Assembly (NCBI GenBank): GCA_029717555.1 | Contig: JAMDHS010000049.1 | Span: forward strand, 62,001 to 126,000 | Direction: 5' to 3' | Length of the DNA stretch: 64,000 nt | Source: Peribolospora baueri | Taxonomy: Eukaryota > Basidiomycota > Peribolosporomycetes > Peribolosporales > Peribolosporaceae | In this document: one piece after another, positions 34,048 through 45,175 of the stretch | Numbering within the stretch: the first letter of the stretch is position 1 | How the letters are laid out: every line of letters begins with the position of its first letter | Notes under the pieces: model-generated | Told to the model about the DNA's origin: nothing | The model's database searches: none | Seen by the model: the letters and a program-made list of their open reading frames with translations, nothing else | Position numbers and translations under genes: made by a program

Positions 34048-37000
34048 TCACGCTCCGTCCTCATCCTCGTTGTCGCCCAGAAGGTGAGCGTAGTCCTCAG
34101 CGCTGGCAAAAACAGGAGCTTCACGCTTGGCCTTCTTGCGAGCCTTGCGCTCCTTCTTCCTCGCCTCCCGAAGCCTGTCCCGCTTCGTCTGAGGCGTCGC
34201 CGCCTCCTCGTCGGATGACGGGGCGCTTCGCTTGCCCGTCTTCTTCTTCGCCTGCCCATCAGACTCGCCTTCCTCGTCCTCGCTTCCTATGGCGATCGGC
34301 TCGGTGAACGGCATCAGATCGTCCTCGTCCTCGGCGAAGAAGTCCTCCCCCTCGTCGTCTGACATGTCCTGAGGGTCGTATGCAACTCCGGGAGCTTCGT
34401 CCGACTGCACTTCCTTTTCTCCCTCCCCTTCTTCTTTTCCAATCGCCCTATCCTCTTCACCATCGCTCTCCATTCCGTCAATTTCGTCCCCCTCCTCCCC
34501 CTCGGCGCTTTCCAGACCGGACCATCCGTCCTCGTCTTCGTCTGCCCCGCCTTCAATAGCTTTCTTGATAGCCTCGTCATCGCTGTCGGTCCCGTAGTCG
34601 TGTTCCTTCGCATCGTCGCTGTCGTCCGATGAATCACCCTCTGAAACGTCCGAGACGCCGCCTTCGGCACCCGGGAATGACCTCTTCATTGCTTCCCAAA
34701 CCTCCTTCTCGCCCTCGTCGCCTTCCGACACGTCCTGCCCTTCTTCCTCTTCGTCGTTCATATCCGACTTGTCTTCCGCATCGTGCGCGCCTTTTCGCTT
34801 GCCGACCTTCTGCGCCATTGCTTTCTGGCGCTCCACTTTTTGCGTGAAGAACTTGTGGAAGAAGAGCTGCAAGCAAGCAGACAAGTCCACAAAGAAGGAA
34901 ATAGTTAAGATGACGTTCTTCAATGACATGTAGGACGTGGACGCAGCTTCTGGCTCCAAACCTACCTGATCGACCGGCACCTCCGTCGCATTCAACCTCC
35001 AAAACTTCTCGTCGTTCACGCTCATCTCCCCTCGCGCGAAACCGGCAGCCTGGCTGATGAGCATTCCACTCCTGTCTTGCCCGGCCGCAGCGGGCTGCAT
35101 GATGCTGGCGCCCTTGACCACGGGCTTTTTCTTGGGGTTGCGATAGACGAAGCGATCGAGGAAGTGGGCCAACGTGTTGAGGTCGAGGTCTGGCGTTGTC
35201 GTGACGATCTCGCCTGCGAGCAGTTGCCGGGCGTGCAATGACACGGATGGGTGGAAGTGATGGAGAAAGGGAAGCTGACGACAGGAAACGACGGGCGGAC
35301 ATTAGCGTTTTCGCGAGATGAGCCGAACACGCAGGTTCAGTCTCGTGACGTGCATTTCGAGCCCTCACTCACCAGCTCCCACAAGCAGGTGTTCTGAGCA
35401 TTGCTATATTGCGGGTCTCGTTTCCGGCCGTCGTATTTTCCGCGTCGACCCCGTCCCTGCTCCGCCTCCGCATCTCGCCCAGCGTGGCTGGCTTCCTCCT
35501 GCTCCTCTTCCGAGTCGTGCACGTCACCGAAGTGCTCCTCGTCCTCTTCTTCCGGATCAGTCAGCATCCCGCGCAGACCCGGGATGCTGGAAAAGAGCTG
35601 TGAAAGCAAGAGCACCGACTCGTCATCGCAAACACGTCCAAAAAACGACTATCAGTTCTTGATTCGCCTGCTCACCTGTCCCAGAAGGTAAAAGGCGCCA
35701 CAAACAAACGGCGGGTCCATGCCGGACATGACCTGAAGCAGACGTTTCACGAACGACCGGACCCGTCGTGGGTCCGTGTCCGCCTTGATGGCCTTGAAGA
35801 GTAGGTTAAGGTACATGGCCTGCTTGCTCGTGTTGGCAAGGCGGGAATCGATGAGGGACTCGTACAGCGTGCGATAAAAGCGGGCGGTGATGGACGCGCT
35901 GGCCAGGGTGTTCGAGGAGACGAGTGTGTAGATCAGAGTCAATGCTTGGATGCTGACATTGAATGTTCCGGAGTGAGTGATCCTAAACAAGGTGGCCAAA
36001 CGGGCGTCGAACCTGCGAACAAAGAGGAAGGGGGAGAGTATGAAGATCAGCGCTTCGATGCTCTCGGAACAAAGAGGGAGGACGGAGACTAAACAACGCA
36101 CGCATCCGCCTCCACTTTCGCGAACGGCAGTGCACGGTTCACTCCGGTGAGGATGGCCGCCATAATTTTTGCCTCTGCGTCGGAAAGTTGTCGGTTCTTC
36201 TCTGGAAGGGAGGCTTTGCCTTTTCCCTTCGCCTTCTTCCCGTCTCTCCAGCGCCCCTTGTCCTTCTTTCCTCCAGCCCCCTTGCCGCCCTCTTCTTCGC
36301 TTCCCTCAGCTCCACCCTCGGCTCCATCGGCGGCTATACCTCGCTTCTCGTCCCGTGCGCCTTCGCCTCGCTCCTTCAGCACGTTTTCGAAGAGTTCGAA
36401 GTACACGTCGATGAGTTTATTGGCCACTTCCTGGTCCTTGCGCGTCAAGGTGGTCTGGTTCAGTGTGAGCACGCCGTAATACGTAGCGTGGTGGTTGTGC
36501 TTGGACGCCCCCGCAGCTGATGATCCCGTCTTAGGAGCAGCCTTTTTTGCAGCTTTTCCATCATCCTCGTTATCAAACTTGATGTGTGTACCCTCAGGCT
36601 TGGCGGCCATAGCGGAAGTGTATTGCGAAGCGGACGCTTGAAGTTGTGCGGTCGTGCTAGTTGGCGGCCGGAGAACGATCGATGCGACTTCCCGAACGAC
36701 GATCGTTTTCATGGCCGGATGAACCTGCAGAAGCTGAAGCAGATGATATGACGCCTTGGAAGCGATGGAGCGGTCACTGTCGCCAAGTTTATTGACCAGT
36801 AGGCGAAGAAGGTTCTGCTCCTGCTCCGACTTGTCCTTGAGCAGCTGAAAGACGTGAGCTATCCCTTGAGATCGCACGAAGGGAAGTGGATCGTGCGAAT
36901 GGACCTGAATAGAAAAATGAAGCTTGTTATCAGCATTCGACACGAAGGTTCTGCGACCATCGAGAGCTGTGGTAGCGTGCGCTCCCTTACCTCGAGCAAA

Positions 37001-37860
37001 CGGAGAAATTCAAAATACCACTTCTTCATGTGGTCTTCGAAGGCAAAGAAGACGAGGTGCGCTGGAGAGGCAGATACCGCTTCGGCGTTCGAAGCAAGTA
37101 ATGGCTGATCGCGGAAATACCTGCGCACCGAGGAACAGTAAGGAGAGAGGGCTCGAACCTCAGCATAAACATCTCGGGACATGTTTCTCAAAGAGTATGG
37201 CCGCTCACCTCAATTTTCGGTTTCCCAAGCCACCTCCACCGATTAGCCAGTCTAACAACGCTCTCGTAGCTCGACCGCTCTCTTCCCTTCCCTTTTTCGC
37301 CGCCATGCCCTTCAGGGTGTCCAGCGCCTTCATATTATGCAGCGGCGAGCTCTGCAAGAGCAAAGTCAGGGCTGAGATACGGTCGGAGAGGGTACCAGAA
37401 GATAGAATGGTGGAGAGGAAGCGAGCATCTGAGGCGGAGAGTGTGCCGACCGGGGCGCCTGAACCTGAAGAGGCTCCCGAGGCGGCAGCGAAAGCGTCGT
37501 TCTCCGCGGCGAGGTACTCGTAAGCCCGCTTCTGAAGCCCTGTGATCTGGGAGTCAGAGAGTGTTTTCCGTTTAGTCGGAGACGTAGACGGGAGTGCCGG
37601 AAGTTGCATCGTTGTCCAGTGAGGTGTCGGGGCAAACAGCTAGAAAGGGAAGGCCACGGTCAGCAACCGTGCACAAGCAGAGGCGTGCAAATGAACGTCT
37701 CTTGCAAATGCAAGGCTCAACCTACCAGGCTCGTCTTGCCCTTGCCCTCCGTTCCCTTTCCCTCATTGCCCTTTCCTTCCGTTCCCATTCCCTCCTTACC
37801 CTTCCACTTTCCCTTACCCTTACCCTTTCCTTCCATGTTTTTGTGCACCTTGCTCGCCAT
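34048..37860 (-). CDS. MAK21: Ribosome biogenesis protein Mak21/Noc1 (CEBPZ family)
   Basis: Nucleolar factor that with Noc2 assembles early pre-60S particles. 1062 residues in eight exons: 37860-37726, 37639-37209, 37120-36991, 36904-36102, 36012-35676, 35597-35373, 35274-34966, 34866-34048. The HEAT-like Noc1 region spans about 90-560 (RALLDWLIGGGGLGNRKLRY, FAFEDHMKKWYFEFLRLLE, LVNKLGDSDRSIASKASYHL, HATYYGVLTLNQTTL). The CBF/Mak21 domain follows (FNVSIQALTLIYTLVS, SKQAMYLNLLFKAIKAD, CGAFYLLGQ, HFGDVHDSEEE, LPFLHHFHPSVSLHARQLL, FLDRFVYRNPKKK, LFFHKFFTQK). The C-terminus is a long acidic tract and a basic tail, as usual. Exon 1 encodes a Gly-Lys-Glu repeat (GKGKGKGKWKGKEG). The intron before the last exon (99 nt) is stop-free and a multiple of three. 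Confidence 0.95.
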
Positions 37861-38102
37861 ATTTACGACTGTAGTGGTGGTCACGGCGTGCGAAAGCCGG
37901 CGAGTACTCCAACCTTCGAATGGGAGAAACTGCGGTAGATCTTCCCCTGCTGCGGTACCCGACACCGTCATTGCCATGCCCGAGCTGCTGCGGCCGATCA
38001 TGGCCGGCTCAAGCTCCGGTACCATCCAAGCCTCGGTGCCATTCTCCAACCGCCCTCCTCCATTCTCCCTCCCGTTCCTCATACTCTCCATCTCCGCGCG
38101 CC
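37861..38102. promoter_or_regulatory. Shared promoter of MAK21 (-) and ATG7 (+)
   Basis: 242 bp between start codons. C/T-rich on + in the ATG7-proximal half. No named motif recognised. Confidence 0.6.
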
Positions 38103-41100
38103 ATGCCCCTCCTCCAGTTTGCGCCCTTCTCGGCTGTTGTCCATCCTTCCTTCTGGCATACTCTTTCCCAGCTCAAAATCGACGTACTTCGCCTTGACGA
38201 CAAGCCACAGTCGCTCCGTGCCTACTACTCCACTGGTAGGACGGCCAAGGATCGCACTACCGGCGAGCAGGTCGCGCTCGCGTGCAGCTTGAATGCTGAT
38301 GGCGATGCTCTTGACGCTAAGGCTAAGTAAGTTGATGTACCGGGGAGGGAGGGCGGGTGTTCTCATTTGCGGGTTTAGGAAAGCGCGACTGATGGGGACG
38401 TCGATCGCTATTTATGTCCGATTCTTTCCATTCCGTTTCACGATGCGCAACGAATGTACGACCGACGCTGCAACAGCTTGCCAGCCAACACCTGCCCTTC
38501 CCAAGGCTCTCTAAAAAATTTCAACACCATAGAGGAATTCAAGAAGGCCGACAAGCAAGCCATCTTCGATGCTCTCGCCGACGAGGTCTGTGTCTATCGT
38601 CTTTTGCTCTTCCCTGCACGTTCACTTGGATTGCTATCGGACTGCTATCCTTTCAAGCGATCGTATGGTAGAACAATATCGCTCACCAGGATGCTTCTTT
38701 TGCAACTCGACTTTGACCCTGTCTCCATGTGCGCACAGATCTACGAAGCTTTTAAGACCTCTCCTGACCCCGTATCCTACATCACCCGTTTTCTCGTGCT
38801 CACCTTTGCCGACCTGAAGAAATATCGCTTCTTCTACTGGTTCGGATTCCCCGCTTTCATATCCAAACCGGCCTGGGAAGTTGAAGTGGCCGAAAGCCGG
38901 ACTGAAATTGAGGGAGGCCTTGCTGGATGGAAGGGAATTCAAGAGCTGGGCCCGCAGAAGGTGAGGGCGTTCGTCGACCCGCGTGCGAAATGATGACACA
39001 TTGAAGTGCTTTACCACACACCGGACTCTTTTCCATTCACAGACAGCCGCGTTACAAGAAGCCATTGCGAGCCATAGAAGAGCGCTCGATGCGGCCTCGG
39101 CGGACGGCGCCTTCTTTCTCGTCAAACCCTCCTCCTCGTCTTCGTCTGATTGGGTTGTTGGCAAGATTGTCGACTATGATGTCTTCTTCAAGGACGTGCC
39201 TGAGTCAGAGGTAAGCATGGGCGGTCAAAAGCCCGTGCATCCCTTGTGCTCGCTGCTTCAGTGCTGAAGACGAAGTCAAATCCGACGCTCACTCGTTTTC
39301 CGTTTGTCCACTTGGCCGCTCTTTCAGTGCCTTGTAGTATTCGTAGATCCTTCCGCCCAGCAGAATCTTCCTGGATGGCCGCTACGTAATGTGCTCACCC
39401 TTCTCAACATCCGCTTCGGCGTGCGTCGGGCGCGAATCGTGTGCTGGAAGGACGAGCTCAGCGCTGCGGACTTTGGTCAGGGAAGCAGGAGCACGTTGGC
39501 TTGGGTCAAGCTGCCAGAAGGCGCCCAAGAGAATGGTGGGCTATGTTTCTCTTTGTTCCAACTAGCCCCGTTTCCCCTAATGTGCAGGCTCACAATGTTC
39601 TCGTTCCGTGTCACGAATCAGCGAGTCAACATGCGAGGCCGCAAGCTGTGGGATGGGAAAAGAACGCCCACGGCAAACTTGGCCCGAAGATGGCGGATCT
39701 GGCGCCCATGATGGATCCGAAGAGGTTCGTTCCTAATCATAAACACTTTCCTTTGCTCCTTCGCTCGCATGCGTCGTCGCTGAGCAGCTCATCCTGATAT
39801 TTTGTGGTCCCCGCTGTTTTATTATTCCCCGCTCGATCAGGCTGGCTGACCAAGCTGTCGATTTAAACCTCAAGCTTATGCGTTGGCGTATCCTTCCCAG
39901 CCTAGACCTGGAAAAGGTCCAGTCGGCCAAATGTCTCCTCCTCGGAGCTGGAACGTTAGGCTGCTACGTCGCTCGGACGCTCATGGTAGGCGCACGCCCT
40001 GAGCGTTCATTCCACTCTTGCTCAGGTGGAGAGGCGCGCTGATCCGATAGTCTCGTCTGTCTTCATTCGACTCCATTTACAGGGCTGGGGCGTACGCCAA
40101 ATCACGTTCGTCGATTCGGCTCGCGTCTCGTTCTCGAACCCTGTTCGCCAGCCGCTGTTCGAATTCGAGGATTGTTTGGAGGGTGGGAAGCTTAAGGCGG
40201 CCTGTGCCGCGGAGCGGCTCAAGAAGGTGTATCCTGGAGTGGTGAGTGTCAATTGCCACCCTGCTTCGTATGCCTCCGGTTTGGCCGGTGTATGCACTGA
40301 TATCAATCTATACCCGCGCGACGTCAATATTCTGTATCCTCGTTCACCGAACAGAACGCAACAGGTCATCATCTCTCCATTCCCATGCCGGGACATCCGG
40401 TTCCCGAGGTTTCAGTGGCGCAAACCGAGAAGGACGTACAGAAGCTCGAGCAACTGGTAGATGAGCACGACGTCGTCTATCTGCTCATGGATTCCCGGGA
40501 GAGCAGGTGGCTCCCGTCACTTCTCGGAGCGGCAAAGGGGAAGGTGCGGGGTTTGCTGTCGCTTTGCCTTTCTTTGTTGTGACTCAACTTTTGCCCTGCT
40601 GAGTCGCGTTCAATCTAACCATCTGGTCTTACTTATGTGCACAGCTTGTCATGGACGCCGCTTTAGGTTTCGACACTTACCTCGTTATGCGTCACGGAGC
40701 ATCGCCGGATGGGCAGATAGACGAGGATCAGATGAAAAAGCCCCCTGCAGAGCGCAGGCTCGGATGCTATTTCTGCAACGACGTCGTTGCGCCTACTGAT
40801 GTGAGTGTCTTCTCGATCGACCTTAAAGAAGCGCGGAGTAAGGCAGACTGGGAGGAAAGGACCATTAGTCTAACGGGCTCTCTCACGTTCGTTCCCTTGT
40901 GCTGCTGTATAGTCTTTGACGGACCGTACGCTAGATCAGATGTGTACCGTTACGCGCCCCGGTCTAGCGGCCCTGGCGGGTGCGTCGGCGGTCGAACTAA
41001 TGGTTTCGGTCTTGCAACATCCGAAGGGGTGAGCGCGTCTCTTTCACCACGAAAGGGCCATTTACCTTTATCGTCGGAATGTTCATAACAGGCTGATCTG

Positions 41101-41509
41101 ATCTCTTTCGTGTCATTTTGGATGACTTGACAGCGTCGCCGCTCCTGCCTCTTCTTCGCCCAACGAGGCGGCCCCCTCCGCCACGGCCTACAAGGATTCG
41201 TCCTCCGGAGCGACCTCGGGCTCTGTGCTGGGTCTAGTGCCACACCAGATCCGAGGCTACCTCTCCCAATTCTCCAACATGCTCGTCACCGGACAGGCCT
41301 TCTCTCAATGCACCGCCTGTTCCTCTCGCGTGGTGGACGAGTATCGCGCGGCCGGGTTCAGCATGCTGCTCAACGCTTTCAATGACGACGGGTACTTGGA
41401 GCGGCTCACTGGGCTGGACAAGTTGCGGGAGGAGGGAGAGAAGATGATGGAGAATCTGGACTGGGAGGAAGAGGAAGAAGAAGGCGAGGGGGAGGGAGAG
41501 CTGCTCTAA
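38103..41509 (+). CDS. ATG7: Ubiquitin-like modifier-activating enzyme Atg7
   Basis: E1-like enzyme that activates Atg8 and Atg12 in autophagy. 724 residues in twelve exons: 38103-38326, 38477-38585, 38739-38960, 39043-39210, 39328-39535, 39622-39724, 39841-39985, 40083-40241, 40355-40543, 40645-40800, 40913-41028, 41134-41509. N-terminal domain: [32 protein letters not shown]. Adenylation domain: [33 protein letters not shown], the ATP-binding loop GAGTLGC (about residues 380-386), [10 protein letters not shown] and [13 protein letters not shown]. The catalytic Cys lies in QMCTVTRPG at about residue 572. The C-terminus is acidic. The 39536-39621 intron acceptor was chosen because it alone keeps frame into AVGWEKN; the stronger-looking CAG at 39591 would not. 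Confidence 0.96.
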
Positions 41510-42018
41510 TCTAGCACCATCACCTCTTATACCTTGATACCATGGCCAAGACGCTGTTCAGCCCGTCACCCCTTTCGTTGTTTCTCACATCCATTCACGT
41601 TTTGCTACGTTCAGCGATTGCCCGAAATGGTATTCCGTAACGACACACTGCAACGTTCCACGCCCGTGATCAAGTTTCAGGCCCGATGGGATCTGTAGGC
41701 GATAAGCTGGGCGGAGGAGTCGCCGGAAGCCGGAAGCCGTCGTGTCAGACAGGCGTGACGTTGGGGAACGCCTGCGCTAGACGCTGCTCTGCCACATCCT
41801 CGACAATACCCTTCCGTAGTCGTCTCGCAACTCTTTCGATACCCCGGGCCAAATTCCGAACATTAGAGTACAGTCTATCAGAATGGGGCGAAGAAGGAGA
41901 GTGGTACAGAACCGAGAACGATTCGTTCGAACCAGCGGCGATAGACAGAAATGCCCCGTAATCATCTCTGGCAGAGCGACAATCCACATGTCCAGGCGCC
42001 CCTGCATCTTCGGCTAGC
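41510..42018. other. Convergent intergenic region between ATG7 and the pirin gene
   Basis: 509 bp holding both 3' ends. No supported gene, RNA or repeat. Confidence 0.5.
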
Positions 42019-44123
42019 TCAGAGCCTGCGACGGCCACCAATGGACGACGCCCAGCCGGAGGCGTTCTCGAAGCCATTCTGGCCGAGTTGGACTGAATGG
42101 GAGGAGGGCGGTGTGCGGCAGACATCAGCACCAGTGTGTGCAGAAAGCAGAAATTGCATCGGAAGAGGGGTTAAGTCGAAGCCTTGGTTGGGCTACTCAC
42201 AATCCTGCATGGCCTCGATGATCTCCTTGCGAGAAGTCATGACGAAGGGACCGTACTGCCGGGCAAGTCAGGAGTAAAGACGGTGTCAGCACCTCCCTGA
42301 AGCCATGGACAACAAGTTTTTTAAATGGGGGAGGAAGACACGCCAAAACGTACCTGCACAACCTCCTGATCGAGGGGCTCCCCAGCAATGACGACGAATC
42401 TAGCACCCTCGCTCCCTGTAGCCTCCACGACCTCCACACCGTCTTCCTGAGGCAGGGTGGAAGGATCGACGGCCTTCTCGGTGAAGGCCTTGTTAGTAAG
42501 GACGAGGGTGTGGAAAGGCGGGTAGGCTTTGAGGGGGTTGGACGTCGAGGTGCCGACGTTAATGGAGCCTGAGAGCGTATAAATGAAAGCATTCCAGCCC
42601 TGTTGTGTCCGGCGAGTCGAGCGACAGGCGGTGCGGAAAGAATTAAGCGTCAGAAAGACCGTGGCAAAGAGAGGCAACAAGAAAGGGTTGAGCAGGAGGA
42701 ACGAAAGTGAAGAAGGCTCACCTTGGGCAATCTTTGGAAAATCCGTCCGCCCTTCTCGAGATTCACGTCGAAATACCAGCACCCTCCCTTCTCCGGGCTC
42801 CGCACGGGGCTCTCCACGCCGTGGCTGACGCCTGAGATGACCTTGACCTCCCAACCGTGTCCCTCTTCCTCTTCGCTGCCCTGCGAGGCGTCCAACTTGG
42901 CCAGCTCCTCTGTTGATCGCGGCTTGGCTGTCGGAATCTCCGAGGCGCGGTACTCTTGGTAAGAGGGAGGGGCCATCTTTGCGTGCGCGGGCAAATCGAC
43001 CCTGAATGCGAGGGGTGAAAAAGAGAAGGGACGTCAGGACTAGCGGAGCACGATGGATTGAGAGGATCGTGCGTGACGGCTTACCAGAGCTGCAGGCCGA
43101 CTGGGTCAGGAAGCCGAGTCGGAGGGTTGGTGGACTTGTCCCAATGCAGCGGCATTTCGGCGTGCATGATCTGCGAGCGGAAAAAGCGAGCGATCAGAGC
43201 AAGAACACCGATTACTGCACAAGGTGCATGGCTCCAGAGACAGAGCCATAGTCAACACTCACTCCTCTTCCAGCGATCATCCATTGAAGATCGCCAACGC
43301 CGATGACACCCTTGTGGCCAGCAAAGTCCTCGTGCTGGAATTTGCCCTGGTTTTCGGTAAGGCATCATTTATATCCACAACAAAGAGTCAGCGCCATGCG
43401 AAGAGAAAAGGCAACGAAGACGACACCGGGCGAATCACACGCATGAACGCACATCGGTCATATAAGTGACTGTAGCTTGACCACGGTGCGGGTGGTCAGG
43501 GAAGCCGGCACCTTCGCTAACGCAGAAGTTGTCGAGCATCAAGAAAGGGCTAAGGTTGCGGAGTGACGGGGTGCCAATGGAGCGACGGACAACGGCGCCC
43601 TTGCCTTCGGGCGTCTGCGAACGGTGAGAAAAGGCGCCAGAAGGGGCAGGCAGGAGACCACAGATGAAGAAGACGACACCTCATGTCAGTTTGCCTGTTC
43701 TGGAGGAGTCGCTAGGCAGCTCACCCCAAGCCCATTCTTTAACTTCCACCGAGAACGTCCACCTGAAATCTTCCAGCTCATGTCACCCAAGGTGGGGCTC
43801 TCCATCGCCGCCGGGACGGGCGCCTCGCCTGTGGCGGTCGAGCTCTTCGTAGTATTTGCAACAGCAGCAGCGGCAGCCCCTACAGAAGCAATAGAAGCTC
43901 CGCTCACCTCGATGGCCTCGACCGCCTTGGCTACGGTGCGCGAGAGGAGACGAGCGGCCATGTTCCGAATGTCGTGATCGATCGGTCGGGACGGGTTCAA
44001 GTCCGTGTTGATAGCGGTGCGGGGAGAGAACGCGGGAAGATTGGATCGCCTAATGAGCACGAAAGCGAGAAGAGCGGCAATCAAGGAGGTGAGAAGCGCG
44101 AACTTGGACAAGGGTAGTGACAT
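42019..44123 (-). CDS. Pirin-family protein with N-terminal membrane segment
   Basis: Cupin-fold, iron-binding pirin; related proteins act as transcription cofactors or quercetinases. Best model 400 residues in eight exons: 44123-43908, 43614-43453, 43346-43263, 43170-43085, 43001-42722, 42599-42354, 42255-42201, 42092-42019. Pirin core: AVVRRSIGTPSLRNLSPFLM, the metal ligands DHPHRG (two His), FQHEDFAGHKGVIGVGDLQW, and IMHAEMP (His and Glu), then DLPAHAKMAPPSYQEYR and the C-terminal domain GWNAFIYTLSGSINVG ... FVVIAGEPLDQEVVQYGPFV ... FQLGQNGFENASGWASSIGG. All four expected metal ligands are present. Unusually, the first 25 residues are a hydrophobic segment followed by RR (TSLIAALLAFVLIRR), suggesting a membrane anchor or targeting peptide. 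A later in-frame ATG (MAARLLSRTVAK) would give a soluble form. A second in-phase donor at 43724 would insert 61 Ala/Ser-rich residues. Confidence 0.9.
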
Positions 44124-44313
44124 GGAAATAGGAAAGAAGAGGCGTCTCGCCGTTCACTGCTCACAGGTACCTTTATATGTACACTCGACAGCGTGCGGAG
44201 TGGGCTGACCAGCTACGCCGGTGGTCCGTCCGTCCGGCTGACATCAGCGACTCCGGTCGGGGATAAGCCGGAAAAATGGATGTTCGGCTGTTCGGCCGGC
44301 CCAGGGAGCAACA

Positions 44314-44355
44314 GGGTTAGGGTTATAACAACTGCTACAGTTCTGTGACCCTAAC
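44314..44355. promoter_or_regulatory. Telobox-like sites upstream of RPS21
   Basis: GGGTTAGGGTTAT at 44314-44326 and the inverted ACCCTAAC at 44348-44355, 110-151 bp before the RPS21 start, within the 341-bp gap shared with the divergent pirin gene. In several fungi such sites bind Tbf1-like Myb proteins that drive ribosomal protein genes; binding here is inferred. Confidence 0.6.
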
Positions 44356-44464
44356 TCGACCCCCAGCCAAGGATGCCGCAGCAGGCTCTTCGCGCCCGGT
44401 CCATCATCGGATGGCCTAGGCAGATGAGCCAGATCGAACGTTTCGCACATCACTCAAGGCCAAG

Positions 44465-45175
44465 ATGGAAAACGACAAGGTGCGTAGGGTGGACGAGCAA
44501 GTGGGCCAGAGAAGTGGAGAGCCGAGCTTGCGAGACGGATGCCATGTGCGAGATTGGTAGGGAGGGCCACTTCGACTGACGACCTGTTTGCTTGCTGCTC
44601 TTGCGCCGTTCGCCTTGTGGATCGTCATCTCTCCCTCCTCGTCCGTCCGCACCTTGTATGAACACGACGACTGAAACGCATGACAGGGCGAACTCGTCGA
44701 CCTCTACGTCCCGCGCAAGTGCGCCGCCACCAACCGGATCATCCAGGCCAAGGACCACGCCTCCGTGCAGATCGTCGTCGCCGACGTCGACGAGTCCGGC
44801 AAGATGATCCCCGGCAAGAACACCACCTTTGCGCTCTCCGGCTTCGTTCGCGCTCAGGGCGAGAGCGATGACTCTCTTAACAGGCTTGCCACCGAGGCTG
44901 GTCGTGAGTGTCTGGTTTTCAGTGTGATTCGGTGGGAAGCGGGGAATGTGTGCTAGACTCGGCTGGGCTCGAAGGGAAGGGCTGAAGAAGAGACGAGGAG
45001 ATGGGGGTTGGGGTTGGGGCGAGGGAAAGGGAAAGGAGGCCGTTGTAGTTGCAACTGCCGCCATCTCATCGCCGACAGTATGCTGTCGGACGTGGCTGAT
45101 CGTTTTCGCATTGAACTTTTTTCGTTTGCCCCCTACTCTCCAGTTCTCCGCAACGTTTGGAGCTACCAGAAGTAG
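44465..45175 (+). CDS. RPS21: 40S ribosomal protein S21 (eS21)
   Basis: 87-residue small-subunit ribosomal protein, the normal length for eS21. Exons: 44465-44479, 44687-44903, 45144-45175. Sequence: [51 protein letters not shown] and the ending [10 protein letters not shown], all diagnostic. The first exon carries only five codons, a common arrangement in fungal ribosomal protein genes, where the first intron often has regulatory effects. The stop follows directly after SYQK. Phases close to 88 codons. Confidence 0.97.

Noticed and set aside
43985-44005. GGGTTCAAGTCCGTG resembling a tRNA T arm
   Set aside because: It is the coding sequence of the pirin N-terminal region on the other strand.
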